Positions 9,263 to 20,454 of a stretch of 64,000 nucleotides of DNA are shown one piece after another. The number at the start of each line of letters is the position of its first letter. Within the stretch, counting starts at the first letter, position 1. The stretch spans positions 1,516,230 to 1,580,229 of the forward strand of contig OU015495.1 of NCBI GenBank assembly GCA_907164885.2, read 5' to 3'. Made by a program: the position numbers and the translations under genes. This DNA is from Dolomedes plantarius. Taxonomy: Eukaryota > Arthropoda > Arachnida > Araneae > Dolomedidae. The notes under the pieces were generated by a model. The model did not search any database. It was given only the letters and a program-made list of their open reading frames with translations, and was not told where the DNA came from.

Positions 9263-10394
9263 AGTAAGCTACTCATTAAAACGGGTGTCGTAACTTTTCC
9301 TTCCACCCCTCGCCTTCGAAAACAACTTGCTGATATTTATCCTTAAGAAAATATATTTGAAAAGGTCGCGTTCACAATTTGTTGATACACCACGAGGAGC
9401 AGCAGGAATAGCGTTTTGAATTTTATGATTTCACCCATAAGCATTAAATAAGAAGGGTTATTTTCCTAAAATGATGTTTTATTACAATGGTTCGTAATAT
9501 TTAGAATTAAGATATCCAATTTAACAGTAATTTTTTAGCTAAAATTTTACATGCATCCATATCATTTCTTCATTTATAGGATGAATTAATATTGTGAAAA
9601 TAATTTAATATTCAGAATGCCACAGTATACTAGATATCGAGATAAAAGTAGTTTTCTTTTTCTTTTTTCTTCTTCTAAGATTCTAGGGCTGAAACACGTT
9701 CATTTTAGGCCCCCTACAAGTATTGCGACCATTGCGCAAACCGTGGCGACTGCAAATCACGCATTTTACAGCTCTTGCGGTCAGACTAAGTGTGTTTAGC
9801 CCGTAGATGAACTTATTTTTTAACAGACAGAAAGAGTCCATTAGTCGGCTTATTTAGTCTCGAGTCGACTACTGCGCGCCTACATACATTAATTTTAATA
9901 GCCGTATTCTATCGCGCGTCGAAATCCGGTCAACTCTGGACGATCATGTCCACGTGAACCCCGGTGTAACACAGAGATAACACACAATGGTCCCGAATGA
10001 GATCGCCGCATGATTGGGACCAGATAACAGAGGCCACTTACAAGAATGTGGTGCAATGAACCTAACGGAGAGAGTTGGCAGGCCCTTGCCCATTGTAAAG
10101 ACATTCTGTTCCCCGAACATGCTCGTGCGGCTTGCCTGCAGCATCGAATGCACTTCAGCGAGGTTGGATTTATTCCAAAATAAAGTGGGAGTCAAGTGTA
10201 GTCCCGTATTCCCCCACACATGAAACGTAAATGTTGAGACTAGACCCCCTATTGTATTCAATATTCTAAGTTACATTTTGATGGAAACAGTTTAATATAT
10301 AAAAGAGGGCGAAATTCAATTCCGCGGCTGTTGTAGAATATGCCGTTGATAACCTTTTTGTAACATTCGGTAGTTTTTCCTATAAGGGTGTTGG
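9263..10394. other. Unassigned region with a GC-richer block and a TATA-like motif
   Basis: Mostly AT-rich and featureless, but 9895-10260 is clearly richer in GC than its surroundings and holds overlapping frames of about 70-105 codons on both strands, none matching a family I know. TATAAAAG at about 10298 could be a core promoter, with no gene behind it. The GC-rich block may be a decayed element or exon; I cannot tell. Confidence 0.35.
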
Positions 10395-10904
10395 CAGGGC
10401 CCGATTTAGAAAATTCTTGACTATAGGCACAACTCGGAATGGGGGCCCCCTAACACTGATGTGGGCCTAAAATTTCCAAAATTGACACGCACACAAAAAA
10501 AAAATCATCATGAATCATTGTGAAAAGTACCATTTTACTCAGAATTGGCCATTTGAAGCGTAGAAGCATAGAACATTATCAGTTAACAAAAAGCAATACA
10601 ACATATTAACTTCACCATTAAAACACCAATACAATGCAACCCGAAAAACTTATTAATCCCTTATATACACTATAACATACATATGATGAACTATACATAT
10701 AACTATACATATGATGAACCAATCAATCAATCAAATTTGGAAGGATATTTAAAAAAAATTGCTATTAATAAAGGTAAAATTTAAAAAAATTGAATTGGGA
10801 ATTTTTTCTTTTTTTTCCTATTAAAATTAAAATTTTGGGGGGCCCCCAATATTCGGGGGCCCCTAGGCCCGGGCCTACCGGGCCTAATAGAAAATCAGGG
10901 CCTG
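10395..10904. mobile_element. hAT MITE, 510 bp
   Basis: Begins CAGGGCCCGATTTAG and ends with the inverted CTGATTTTC...GGCCCTG type terminus. It is flanked by a perfect 8-bp duplication GGTGTTGG (10387-10394 and 10905-10912). The right end is very GC-rich (GGGGGCCCCTAGGCCCGGGC) and the interior is AT-rich, with no transposase. A second copy in opposite orientation lies at 49044-49523. Confidence 0.92.
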
Positions 10905-10949
10905 GGTGTTGGTAGTGTTCATGCAGTTTTCATAATTTTTTGGAATATA

Positions 10950-11882
10950 CAGGGAGTCCATAATTAAACTTCCCTACTTTAAAGTTGTCTATTGTCGGAA
11001 CTATTGTTCAGAAAGTTATGAAATTTTGTGTAAGACATATTGATGGGATGGGAATTTGTTTGAGCGAATAAAAAAATTATTTCAAAATTTCACCACCAGA
11101 GGGCGTTTTTTGATGAATTACACATTTACGACTTGTTCTTTACTTAAGATTTCACCATGTTTTTATCCATAGGTCACCCTAACACAATAACTCATACTCA
11201 TTAAATTTTACAATCTTTAAAGTTATTGCAAAGTCGATCGGAAACTTGTTCGATAACTAATTTTCGGACAAAAGATTTGAAGGAACGAAGAAGAAACAAA
11301 TATGTAAATTAATTTTTGTCGACGTAGAGCAGAAGTTGTTATAAAACCTAGAAACTTTCATGGAGATTTTGATTTCAGCGTGCTTGCTATTGCTAATCAG
11401 AATGTCATAGTTACGATTACCAGATCGAGCTTTGGTAGTAAAATTGTTTTACCAAAACGATAATTCAGTGCTAGTTGCTCTACGAAAATTTCGGAGTTTG
11501 AAGGGGATACGAAACATCTAGTCAGTCTTGATAAACCAAAAGCTATACCTGATCTGAAAGACAGCATTTCACGACATGTTCTCAGCATTTCTCCGGGCAC
11601 ACTGCGGTCAACTGTAGAACATGCGATTTCAAATGGTAGCTGAAAATGATGGCCGTCATGTTGAACATATCTCGTTGTACAAAATTTTTTAACTATAGTA
11701 AATGTTCGCTAAATGTGTAACTCATCAAAAAAACGTCCTCTGCTGGTAAAATTTTGATCTAATTTTTTTATTCGCTCAAACAAATTCCCATCCTTTCAAT
11801 ATGTCCTACACAAAATTTTATAACTTTCTGAACAATAGTTTCGACAACTTTAAAGTAGGGAAGTTTAATTATGGACACCCTG
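10950..11882 (+). mobile_element. Mariner-like element derivative, 933 bp
   Basis: Long terminal inverted repeats of about 180 bp starting CAGGGAGTCCATAATTAAAC on the left and, inverted, CAGGGTGTCCATAATTAAAC on the right, each next to TA. A C-terminal mariner-type transposase remnant lies on the plus strand inside. The catalytic core is missing, so it is an internally deleted, non-autonomous copy. Its ends resemble those of the MITE at 20973-21269. Confidence 0.85.
11500..11690 (+). pseudogene. Mariner-type transposase C-terminal remnant
   Basis: Plus-strand translation gives a stretch like KAIPDLKDSISRHVLSISPG followed by TLRSTVEHAIS and, after a frame change, DGRHVEH. This pattern closes the transposases of many arthropod mariner-like elements. 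Stops at the end of the stretch and the absence of the DDE core show that it is non-functional. Confidence 0.65.
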
Positions 11883-11884
11883 TA

Positions 11885-12801
11885 CATTTCATAATACTGT
11901 CGTGAGCTATTCAAATACCAATGTGGGGACTTGTGAGAATCTCCATGTGAACACGCCCATTTATCGTAGTATGTGTCTGCTATACAAAAACTATGGTTTG
12001 GAAATTGGCAGTAAAAGCTGAGCCTCGCTTCAAAACATAAGACTTTTCATGATTTTAAGCCAATTTGAAAGTGCTTGGAAGGTCTGGTGTCGAAAATACT
12101 TTTAAGTTTAGTATAAGTTTCAATAGCATTTGCATGTCTACCGGAGAAGTCGGAAAGTCACTTGAATATTCTTAACTCTTAAAATACTTTTCAGAAATAA
12201 ATAGGAGAATATTATAAATTTATATTTTACCAAGCACATTTTAATCAGTGTTATTTTAATCATCTATGAATGTTTGACATGCTCTGCACTTGGGGAATAA
12301 GAAAATTTTAAGCATTGCCATTAGATCCAAAATATTAGTACAAGGAAAATACCTCTTTATTTATTTCCTTAAAAAAGGCACTCTAAAGAGTTTCAGTAAT
12401 TCCTGACTCACCAGCCCCATGTATGTGTGTGAAGCGTTTAAACGCATAAGATTTTGTGATTTACTTGTTTGTTAATTTTAGCTTTATTAAAATGAAATGT
12501 TATATTAGTAAAGTCTCATAGATGCCACATGAATCCTTTTTAACGACTGATTTCAAGCCACTACTCAATGCTCTAAAGGGACTAGCATTCGACGCCAAAA
12601 GCAATTGCCAACACTTGTAATTGTTTATACCTAAATCCTACCTCTCTTTGTACTAAGACTCAGCTCTCTTTGTACTGAGACACGCTATCCGAAGTATTTG
12701 CGAATTTGAAAAGAAGCAAGGGAATTCCGTGAGAGTTAAAAATGAACAGCATAATATGAAATGACGCATTTCAACTTCATAATAAAAAAGGAGACAGAGC
12801 C
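11885..12801. other. Unassigned AT-rich region
   Basis: Short frames only, with no motif, repeat end or RNA gene that I can support. Confidence 0.55.
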
Positions 12802-12804
12802 TTA

Positions 12805-12990
12805 GGGCCTGTTCACATAGGAGTCCGTTGCGTTGTGTTAAGGAAAAGATGACGTTGAGACGAAAATAAACCAATCATAGGACTCCAAACGATTAGCAAT
12901 GAAATTTTTAACGCCTATGATTGGTTTATTTTCGTCTCAACGTCATCTTTTCCTTAACGCAACGCAACGGACTCCTATGTGAACAGGCCC
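12805..12990. mobile_element. Palindromic MITE 1 (TTA target)
   Basis: A near-perfect palindrome with arms of about 75 bp, starting GGGCCTGTTCACATAGGAGT and ending with its inverse, flanked by TTA on both sides (12802-12804 and 12991-12993). A TTA target duplication is typical of PIF/Harbinger MITEs. No coding capacity. Confidence 0.85.
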
Positions 12991-12993
12991 TTA

Positions 12994-13140
12994 GTCTCGG
13001 GGCATTTGGAAATTTCACCGTGCGAAAATTCGTCATCGTGACGTAAATTTATAAAATCTACCAATGAGAAGTCGATTAAGAATATACGTCCCGATGACGC
13101 CATTTTTTTTGCACGGTGAAATTTTCGTATGCCCCGAGAC
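12994..13140. mobile_element. Palindromic MITE 2
   Basis: Starts GTCTCGGGGCAT and ends ATGCCCCGAGAC, with inner matching arms around TTTCACCGTGC/GCACGGTGAAA. It sits between TTA (12991-12993) and TGA (13141-13143), and shares the TTA with MITE 1. Its termini differ from MITEs 1 and 3, so it is a different family. Confidence 0.8.
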
Positions 13141-13143
13141 TGA

Positions 13144-13279
13144 GGGTCTGTTCACATAGCAGTCCGTTAACGAAAGCGTTAAATTTTAACCAATCATATA
13201 GCTGAGCGCTAGGACATCATCCGTGAACACTCCGTTGACTTTTTACGCTTACGCTGACGGATTGCTATGTGAACAGGCC
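13144..13279. mobile_element. Palindromic MITE 3, relative of MITE 1
   Basis: Starts GGGTCTGTTCACATAGCAGT and ends with the inverse ATTGCTATGTGAACAGGCC, followed by TTA (13280-13282). The terminal 20 bp match MITE 1 closely but the interior is different. It is preceded by TGA, probably a mutated TTA. Confidence 0.78.
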
Positions 13280-13282
13280 TTA

Positions 13283-14226
13283 AGGCCCAAAAAGGACATA
13301 GAATGAAGAAAAAAATATCTATCTATCAGCAAAGCAAAACTGAATAAAAGTTAACGTTAGTGATCCTTTTCACAAGACAAAGTAGGGAAAATTTAAAAAA
13401 AAAATCTGAATGGCAACAAACCTTTGAATGCATGTAACTTGAATAGTACCAATAATAATAAAATAAAAGTGATAAAATACGGCGAGGTACATCTTTTATG
13501 CTAATGCTACTTTGGGCAAATTAAGGTCTCTATAAAATAGTAGTATCAGAAACTTTGGTGCTCGGGTCAATTTTCGAACATTGATGAATTTGAACATTTT
13601 AGGCCCTAGAAACCCATAGATTGTAAAATCATCAAGCCTCCAGTTACTTCTAAATTGAAAATGTAATTTACCTCGAAAACTATCGGCAGTTAAGAAAAAA
13701 AAAGTGAAATTAAGGTAATAAATATTCCATGCAAACCCATTCAAATTTTATTATAAAAAGATTGCCAAGAATCTTGCCAAGAAAAGAAAAGCGGAAAATT
13801 CTTAAAAATCAAACTCTGATAATTTATGATGTATTTTTTCAGTACTCTGAATCGAATGGTATACCATTTCTGTGCCGTTGAATTATAGTGTGAATTTATA
13901 TCTTGTTATGGCAGTAAAACGAAAACGTTTATTCAAAATGGGCAACATTATTGGGGTAACCTTATCCAAAGTGTATACATAGAACACTAGATTATACGCG
14001 TATTATAAAAGAAATGGTTATTTTGTTTTTTCCCAATGGCTGGGAGCTGAGTGATACTCTTTTTCCCGGGTGAAGCCAGAAGTGTGTGACCACTTCTATG
14101 AGGTCAGCTGCAAGCATTGCATGCGTTGCCCCGGGTGCACCACAGGGGGAATAGTTAAAAGTAAAAATGTGCAAAAAGATGTCCACATGACACGTAAACA
14201 AATGGATGCAACTAACTTTTTCGAAA
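13283..14226. other. Unassigned AT-rich region
   Basis: No gene or repeat end recognised. The frames on the minus strand at 13496-13744 and 13992-14201 show no conserved motif and are probably chance. Confidence 0.5.
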
Positions 14227-14490
14227 CGGGCCCGAGATAGCTTAGTGGGCTTCGAACTAAGGGTGCTTAGTTGGAATCCTGTCGAACGCTATTAAATACA
14301 TTCGTATTTAGGCCGGATATGAGCGCGTTAAATTTGTAAACCGGAAAGTCCTTCTATGAGGTCAGTGGGTGCGAGAACGCACGAGCCTTCCAGTTGTTGA
14401 TTCACCTATACGGTGCCCCCATTGAAAGCAACCAACCATTCTCGCGGATTACGTGCGAATTTCTTCACTGACAAGTCCCCGCAGTGGTAA
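14227..14490 (+). mobile_element. tRNA-derived SINE, subfamily with GGTGCCCCC tail
   Basis: A tRNA-like head (A box around TAGCTTAGTGG, B box around GGAATCCTGTC) is followed by the family core AACCGGAAAGTCC..ATGAGGTCAGTGGG, found in several other copies here. The tail runs through GGTGCCCCCATTG to AAGTCCCCGCAGTGGT, shared with 24002-24219 but not with the (AAC)n copies. SINEs are transcribed by RNA polymerase III and moved by LINE machinery. I see no clear target duplication. Confidence 0.75.
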
Positions 14491-15011
14491 ACTTTTTCGA
14501 AAGAAACGTTTAAAAAAATCCATAAATTCGGTTTACATACTTACTTGGAACTACTTTTAATGTGCCCAAAAGTGGGAAACGCATTCAGTCAAATAAATAC
14601 ACACCGAGAATGACCCTACAAAGGGAATTCGGCTTAAAAAACAATATAAACTATCAAAAGACTCGATTCCAGATTTTAATAAGTGCCATGGTGTTAAAGA
14701 ATAAATTCATTCTTTTTTGTTCCTCTGTTAAACATCGCCAAAGCATTTCTATATTACTTGTTTTATAGGACTCTGTGGCGAATTTGGAAAAGGTAGAAAC
14801 ACAGATCAGTCGAAAGATTAAAATTAGCACTGTCGTGCAAAAAAAAAAAAATCAATGGGTGCAAGTTTCATTATTATTTCAGTTAAAACCCATACAAATC
14901 ACTTAAGTTATTAACTGACAAACCTTTGAACAGTACTTTTTGCTAGTAACCGTTTTAGATTTCTGAGGTACACTCATTCATCAATAACTGATCCTGGGAA
15001 ATATCAATTTT
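14491..15011. other. Unassigned spacer
   Basis: AT-rich, with poly-A runs and a 68-codon chance frame. Nothing recognised. Confidence 0.5.
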
Positions 15012-15054
15012 GGGGTTCTACGGTGACGTATATCATAACTTATTCCTCATTATA

Positions 15055-16288
15055 CACTGAAGTGCCACTGAATTAGGGATAGCAAAGCCTATGCAAATTG
15101 TGTAGCGCTGCGCATCATGTATGCGCAAGTGAGGGTGCAGTGGTAACTGCATATATAGCGCGTACTGTGGTTGTTCTGAATTGGTTGTTGGAATTGCCAG
15201 TAAGGGTAAACTGCCTGATTTAGACGCCTTCGATCGCGGACAAATCGTAGGTGCGCGACGCATGGGCCATTCAATTTCCGAAATCGTCAGACAGCTAGGA
15301 TTTTCAAGGTCGACAGTGTCAAGACTATACCAAGAATACATGGATGGTGGAAAAAAAACTAGTGATCGGGCAAACTGCAAAGGACAATTAGCCTTGACAG
15401 TGCGTGGTGAGAGACGGCTCAGGCGTATTGTACGTAGCCAGCGAAGCCAAATATTAGCTCAAATTACCACCCAGTTTAATGACGGTGCCAGTCGTACAGT
15501 CAGTAAACGGACTGTGCAACGCTCGCTTCACCGTATGGGTTTCGGGAGCCGTCGACCTACGAGAGTACCATTGCTCTATACTCGCCATCGGGCTGCACGT
15601 CTTGCCTGGGCAAGAGAGCACAGAGACGTAGAGCACAGAGACGGAGTGTAGAGGACTGGAAACTAGTAGCATGGAGTGATGAGTCTCGATTCCGACTACT
15701 TAACGCCGACGGGAGGCTGAGAATATGGCGTCAGGCTCATGAAGCCATGGATCCTGCATGCCTGGCTGGAACTGTACAAGGGCATGGTGGCTCAATCATG
15801 GTCTGGGGTGTTTTTTCGTGGCACAGTTTGGGATCTTTGGTGCGTGTACCAACCTCCCTCAATGCAATTCGGTACGTAGAGTTGCTGGGTGATCACCTCC
15901 ATCCGTTTATGCTGTTCTGTTATCCGCACGGTAATGGAGTTTTCCAGCAAGACAACTGTACCTCTCACAAGTCCCGGTTGGCTACCGGCTGGTTGGATGA
16001 GCATTCCTCTGACTTTTCTGTCATGAATTGGCTACCTAGAAGCCCAGACTTAAATCCTATTGAGCATCTTTGGGATGTTTTGGAACAAGGCGTGAAAGGC
16101 CATCACACAGCACCAAAGAACCTTACTGAATTATGGACAGCTTTAGCCAATATTTGACAAGCCATTCCCGTGGAACGTTTCCAGAAACTTGTTGAATCTA
16201 TGCCTCGTCGTGTGGCAGCCGTTATCAAGGCCAGAGGAGGCCCAACTCGTTACTAGGTAGGTATCCCTAATTCCGTGGCACTTCAGTG
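15055..16288 (+). mobile_element. Tc1-like element (DD36E type) nested in the foldback
   Basis: Terminal inverted repeats CACTGAAGTGCCACTGAATT (left) and the inverse of CACTGAAGTGCCACGGAATT (right), flanked by TA at 15053-15054 and 16289-16290. It encodes one nearly full-length but broken transposase. At 1234 bp it is standard Tc1 size. It is related to the element at 54625-55843 by protein motifs and Asp-Glu spacing. Confidence 0.93.
15181..16256 (+). pseudogene. Tc1-like transposase, DD36E spacing, recently broken
   Basis: Homologous from the first helix-turn-helix (FDRGQIVGARRMG) to the C-terminal KARGGPTRY. Catalytic motifs remain: [17 protein letters not shown] and PDLNPIEHLWD, with 36 residues between the second Asp and the Glu. 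Three lesions are visible. The codon at 15202, where the relative at 55696 has ATG, reads AAG. Near 15620-15650 a 15-bp duplication and a one-base loss shift the frame. At about 16155 a TGA sits where relatives have Trp. The protein would bind its terminal repeats and cut and paste the element. Confidence 0.9.
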
Positions 16289-16670
16289 TACTTCACTCTC
16301 CTTCGTAAAATTTATATTAACTCTCGATTAAGCATGATAGTTTAAATCATAGCATATTCCTCATTATAATTCACTCGCCTTAGTAAAATTTATATTAACT
16401 CCCGATTAAGCATGATAATTTAAATCATAATATATTCCTCATTATAATTCACTCTCCTTAGTAAAATTTATATTAAATCCCGATTAAGTATGATAATTTA
16501 GGTCATAACATATTCCTCATTATAATTCACTCTCCTCGGTAAAATTTATATTAACTCTCGATTAAGCATGATAATTATTATCGTGCTTAACCGAGAGTTA
16601 ATATAAATTTTACTAAGGAGAGTGAATTATAATGAGGAATAAGTTATGGTATACGTTACCGTAGAACCCC

Positions 16671-18449
16671 AGGATTTGCCCGAGAAATGCACAAAAATTA
16701 GTTTCGATCACTAATGGACTATTTTGCGATGGCACATGATAATGTCAAATCTCCGTGATCACTGTCATCAGACAACATGGAGTGGACTATTAGGCAGTTT
16801 CACCGAACGTCATGTGCTCAAGGAATGAAGAATAAGGGCAGAAAATGGATGCTATGCGTTTTACACATGGAGTTTTGGTATGAAAATCTATATGAGTTTT
16901 AGTAATCCATGGGTTCATTAATTCATTTCTTCTTGGACCATGCGTGAAAAGCTTCAGTGCTTCCCATATCCATAACGAGGGTAAATGGCTATCTTAGCCC
17001 TATTAGGAACCTCACGAAAACTTTATACCCATGTCCATGTCCTCGGGTTCAACTCCACATGTTTCGCCTTTCGCTTATGAACGCGTTGAGATGTGGCATG
17101 CTGTATGTAGCTACCTTGTTCGAAGATGATTTAGGGGACTTCAGAACTACGTGAATGCTAGAACTACGTGAATGCTAGAACTAAGCAATACAGACATATT
17201 ACTACATCAAATAAGCCATTAGCAGCCAGACAAAGTATTATAGCTTCTGGATAGATATCTCATGAACTAAAATCATGGAGATACGAAGGTGGGAAACGCG
17301 AGATTGCTTAAGCTGACCATTTCCCACAGCCATCGGCCAATAAGCGATAAGTGACGTCACGGGTGGGGAAAAAAAACGCAGTGGGTCCATTAAACCAAAT
17401 TTTAAAAATAAATATGCTCAAAAAATTAATCCTCCAGATTGATAACCACTTTGAATTAATGATATTAGATAATTTTTTCATTTATCAATCTGTCTAAGTT
17501 TCTGTAAATTATTTTCGAATTGTTGTTGAATTATTTATAATCTGAAAAAACTGTCAACGTACCTAAAATCTTTTATCTACGTGGAAAGAATTCAGCGATT
17601 AAAATGAGTTGGTAACTCCGCTGAAATGGAGAAATCTTGAACATAAATAAGTAAAATTTTCTCGGACAGAAAACATTTATCTATTTATTTTTTGATCAGC
17701 CCAAATTGTTAAGTTACAGAATAAATAAAATCCCTCTACCAGATTTTATCCCCAGCCATGCATATAGAAACATAACTCGGGCCCTCGCAGCCTCGCATCG
17801 CTCGAGTCACGTCTATTTTCCTCCAAATTATCCTCCTCTACAGGGTATTTCGTTCCAGATCCCACCTGTTATGGACCGCACATCCGTTTCGACGTCAGGA
17901 ATGTTACATGCAGATTTAACAATTTATGACGAAAGCGACAGTAAATGTTGACATGAACCGCTGATTTTTCCCCGGCAGCATGACCTCATCAAAACGACGA
18001 CGCAGCCTTGTCATTCTTAATATCGTCACGACACTCGAATAAAGCCTCCGAACAACTTCGGCCAGTTATTAGAGTCCGACTCACGAAACGGCGGACTGTG
18101 GAGTTGAGAGATGGATGAGCCTGCGGTCTCAACATCTGCGGATGGGAAAAAATCGTTTGCATGATGCTCAGTTTCGAAACTGTCCGAGTCCGTATTTCAA
18201 AACCGCAGTTCAGTGAGCTGTCCTGAACATTTTCTCTCGTTATTTTGAATCAAACATAGCTTCCTCAGTATCAGACCGAAAGCAAAATAAGGAAATATTT
18301 CAGCTGCAGATTATTTACGTGTTGGAGTGATGTAATCGCGTAATTGGCTGTGAAAGGGATGCAAATAATGAGGAAAGTTTCGCAATACGAACGAAATCTA
18401 AAATCATATGGATTTTGGTGAGCGAGGGCTTTGGTGTCCAATATATATA
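16671..18449. other. Unassigned region with a short 17-bp repeat
   Basis: No gene or transposon end recognised. GAACTACGTGAATGCTA occurs twice in tandem near 17145-17178. The 17700-18200 part is less AT-rich than its surroundings, but its frames (for example 17706-17951) show no known motif. Confidence 0.45.
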
Positions 18450-18451
18450 TA

Positions 18452-20105
18452 CAGTGGCTCCCAAAAGTGTTCGTACACTTACGATTTTCAATGAAATAGT
18501 GGTCTATCCATTGATTAAAATGAATATTTCAGAATGGGTATTTAATAATAAGATCTATAATCTATTCTTAACAAAACTACATGAAATATTTTGAAAACAT
18601 AGTAAAACTTTATTTTTAAGAAAGCAATAATCCAAAAGTAACAAAAACTTTATCTCACAAAAGTCATCGTACACTTGTAAAAAATCTCTACGTATTAGTA
18701 AATATTCTAATTTTTCGTTAAATTGATATTTAGTAGGATATCCTTTAGCATCCACAACAGCTTTTAAACGTTTGGGAATAGATTGCTTTAGTTCTTTTGT
18801 AATTTTTGCATCAATGTTCATCCATTCTTCCATCATAATTGTTTTTAGCTCGCTTTTCGTGTGAATGTCGTGTTTTCGTAACTCGAACCTCCAGTTCTCT
18901 CCAAATATGTTCTATTGGGTTTAAATCTGGAAATTGAGGTGGTGTTTTCAAAACTTGTGGACAATTATAGAGACACCACATGCGAACGTTGAGAGCCGTG
19001 TGCTTAGGATCGTTATCTTGATAAAAAACAAAGTTGTTTCCAATACCCAAATTTTGAGCTGATAATTTTAAATTGTCTCTTAAAATATTTATAAAAACAG
19101 CACGATTCATTATGCCATCAATAAATACCAAATTTCCTAGTCCTGATGCTGACATCACCCCCACACAAGGATACCTCCACCGGCATGCTTAACTGTTCCT
19201 ACTAAGTTCTTGGAATTAAGTTCCTCATTTTTTTCTTCTCCATACAATTATACGCCCATCAGCACCAAAAATGTTCATCGGCAAATAAGACATTATTCCA
19301 ATAGGTTTGGGGCTTATTTATCATTGATAGTGCGAAGGGAAGCCTGAACTTTTTGTTTTTCTCACTCACAGAAAATTTTCTATAGGCAGAACGCCCATGT
19401 AATCCAGCTGTTCTGAGAACTCGTCAAAAAATTTCAGGTGAAATTGAAGTAGAAAATGTTTCATTGAATTCTGCAGAAACTTTTACAGCACTCAAACGTG
19501 AATTTTTCACAAATTTTCTAATTATAAATCGCTGATCACGTTTTGTTAACTTTGCCGGACGGCCTTTTCTTACCTTGTTTTCGATCCAATTTTCTTCTTA
19601 AAAGCGTTTTTTCACATACTGCACAGTAGAATGGGATAAATTAAGTAATTTAGCAATATTCCGGACTGATTTACCACTACTATGATGAAAAATAATGAAT
19701 TTTCGAATGCTGTTTGTTGTTTCTTTACGACTACGAGCCATTTTTAAATAATAAATAGCATATTACGGAGTAGGCAAGCAAAAATTATAGCCAAACGATA
19801 TTTTAAATGCCACCACAATTCAAAAATAAAAATAAAGCGCCAGACGGAAATTTTAATTATGAATTTATCCGTAAATATTTCAGTGTACGATGACTTTTGT
19901 GAGATAAAGTTTTTGTTACTTTTTGATTACTGGTTTCTTAAAAATAAAGTTTTACTATGTTTTCAAAATATTTCATGTAGTTTTGTTAAGAATAGATTAT
20001 AGATCTTATTATTAAATACCCATTCTGAAATATTCATTTTAATCAATGGATAGACCACTATTTCATTGAAAATCGTAAGTGTACGAACACTTTTGGGAGC
20101 CACTG
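18452..20105 (-). mobile_element. Tc1-like transposon copy B, complete ends
   Basis: 1654 bp between TA dinucleotides, with long inverted repeats of about 225 bp starting CAGTGGCTCCCAAAAGTGTT and ending with the inverse. It is the same family as copy A at 1-5820, in opposite orientation. The long repeats recall the Tc3-like design. The transposase is broken, so the copy is dead unless served from elsewhere. Confidence 0.93.
18725..19741 (-). pseudogene. Tc1-like transposase of copy B, broken
   Basis: Begins at an ATG (19741) with MARSRKETTNSI and a paired-type helix-turn-helix region (SVRNIAKLLNLSHSTV), then the catalytic domain. LFADE survives before a frameshift near 19270, and YQDNDPKHTA and PDLNPIEHIW keep the second Asp and the Glu, with 34 residues between. 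Several stops and frameshifts occur (for example near 19600, 19430 and 18870). At the C-terminus the stop used in copy A reads CAA, so the frame runs on into the terminal repeat. Confidence 0.88.
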
Positions 20106-20111
20106 TATATA

Positions 20112-20200
20112 CAGGGCTCGATTTCAGTCGGAACGCGCCGGAACAGTGTTCCGGTACCTCACTTTAGGAAAAAAAATTACGATAGTTAAGAAAATTTATT
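20112..20200 (+). repeat. Single hAT-like terminus
   Basis: CAGGGCTCGATTTCAGTCGG followed by a small palindrome (CGGAACAGTGTTCCG) resembles a hAT left end. No matching right end is found before the TA tract. Low support. Confidence 0.3.
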
Positions 20201-20240
20201 TAATCACATATTACTCTGTTGTTTGTAAGTGGGCCTGGCC

Positions 20241-20243
<3 letters not shown>

Positions 20244-20297
<54 letters not shown>
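20244..20297. repeat. (TA)n microsatellite
   Basis: About 54 bp of nearly pure TA repeat. Confidence 0.95.
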
Positions 20298-20302
<5 letters not shown>

Positions 20303-20454
20303 CATATAAAACCCCTAATTTCTAAATTCTTTTAAATTCCCTTGGGCGTAAAGTTAATTTCGTTTTCGTTCAAAGAACAAAGGAATTGTAAGTTTCCTAA
20401 AAACTAAAGTAGGTAATCAGTATATAATCCATTTAACCCCCCAGTCTCTTATGC
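20298..20454. other. Short unassigned spacer
   Basis: Nothing recognised. Confidence 0.5.

Larger units (their letters stand above)
15012..16670. mobile_element. Foldback element with a 78-bp tandem arm, interrupted by a Tc1
   Basis: The ends are inverted copies: GGGGTTCTACGGTGACGTAT on the left and ATACGTTACCGTAGAACCCC on the right. Between them a unit beginning TCACTCTCCTTAGTAAAATT repeats with a 78-bp period (16293, 16371, 16449, 16527) and then turns into one inverted copy (about 16576-16640). The Tc1 at 15055-16288 landed in the TA of the first unit. Without it the element is about 420 bp. Arms built of tandem units are a hallmark of foldback elements. I see no clear flanking duplication. 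Confidence 0.82.

Noticed and set aside
16293..16575. Four regularly spaced repeats considered as a CRISPR-like array
   Set aside because: The 78-bp units are tandem without unique spacers, the DNA is eukaryotic, and the units are part of a foldback element.
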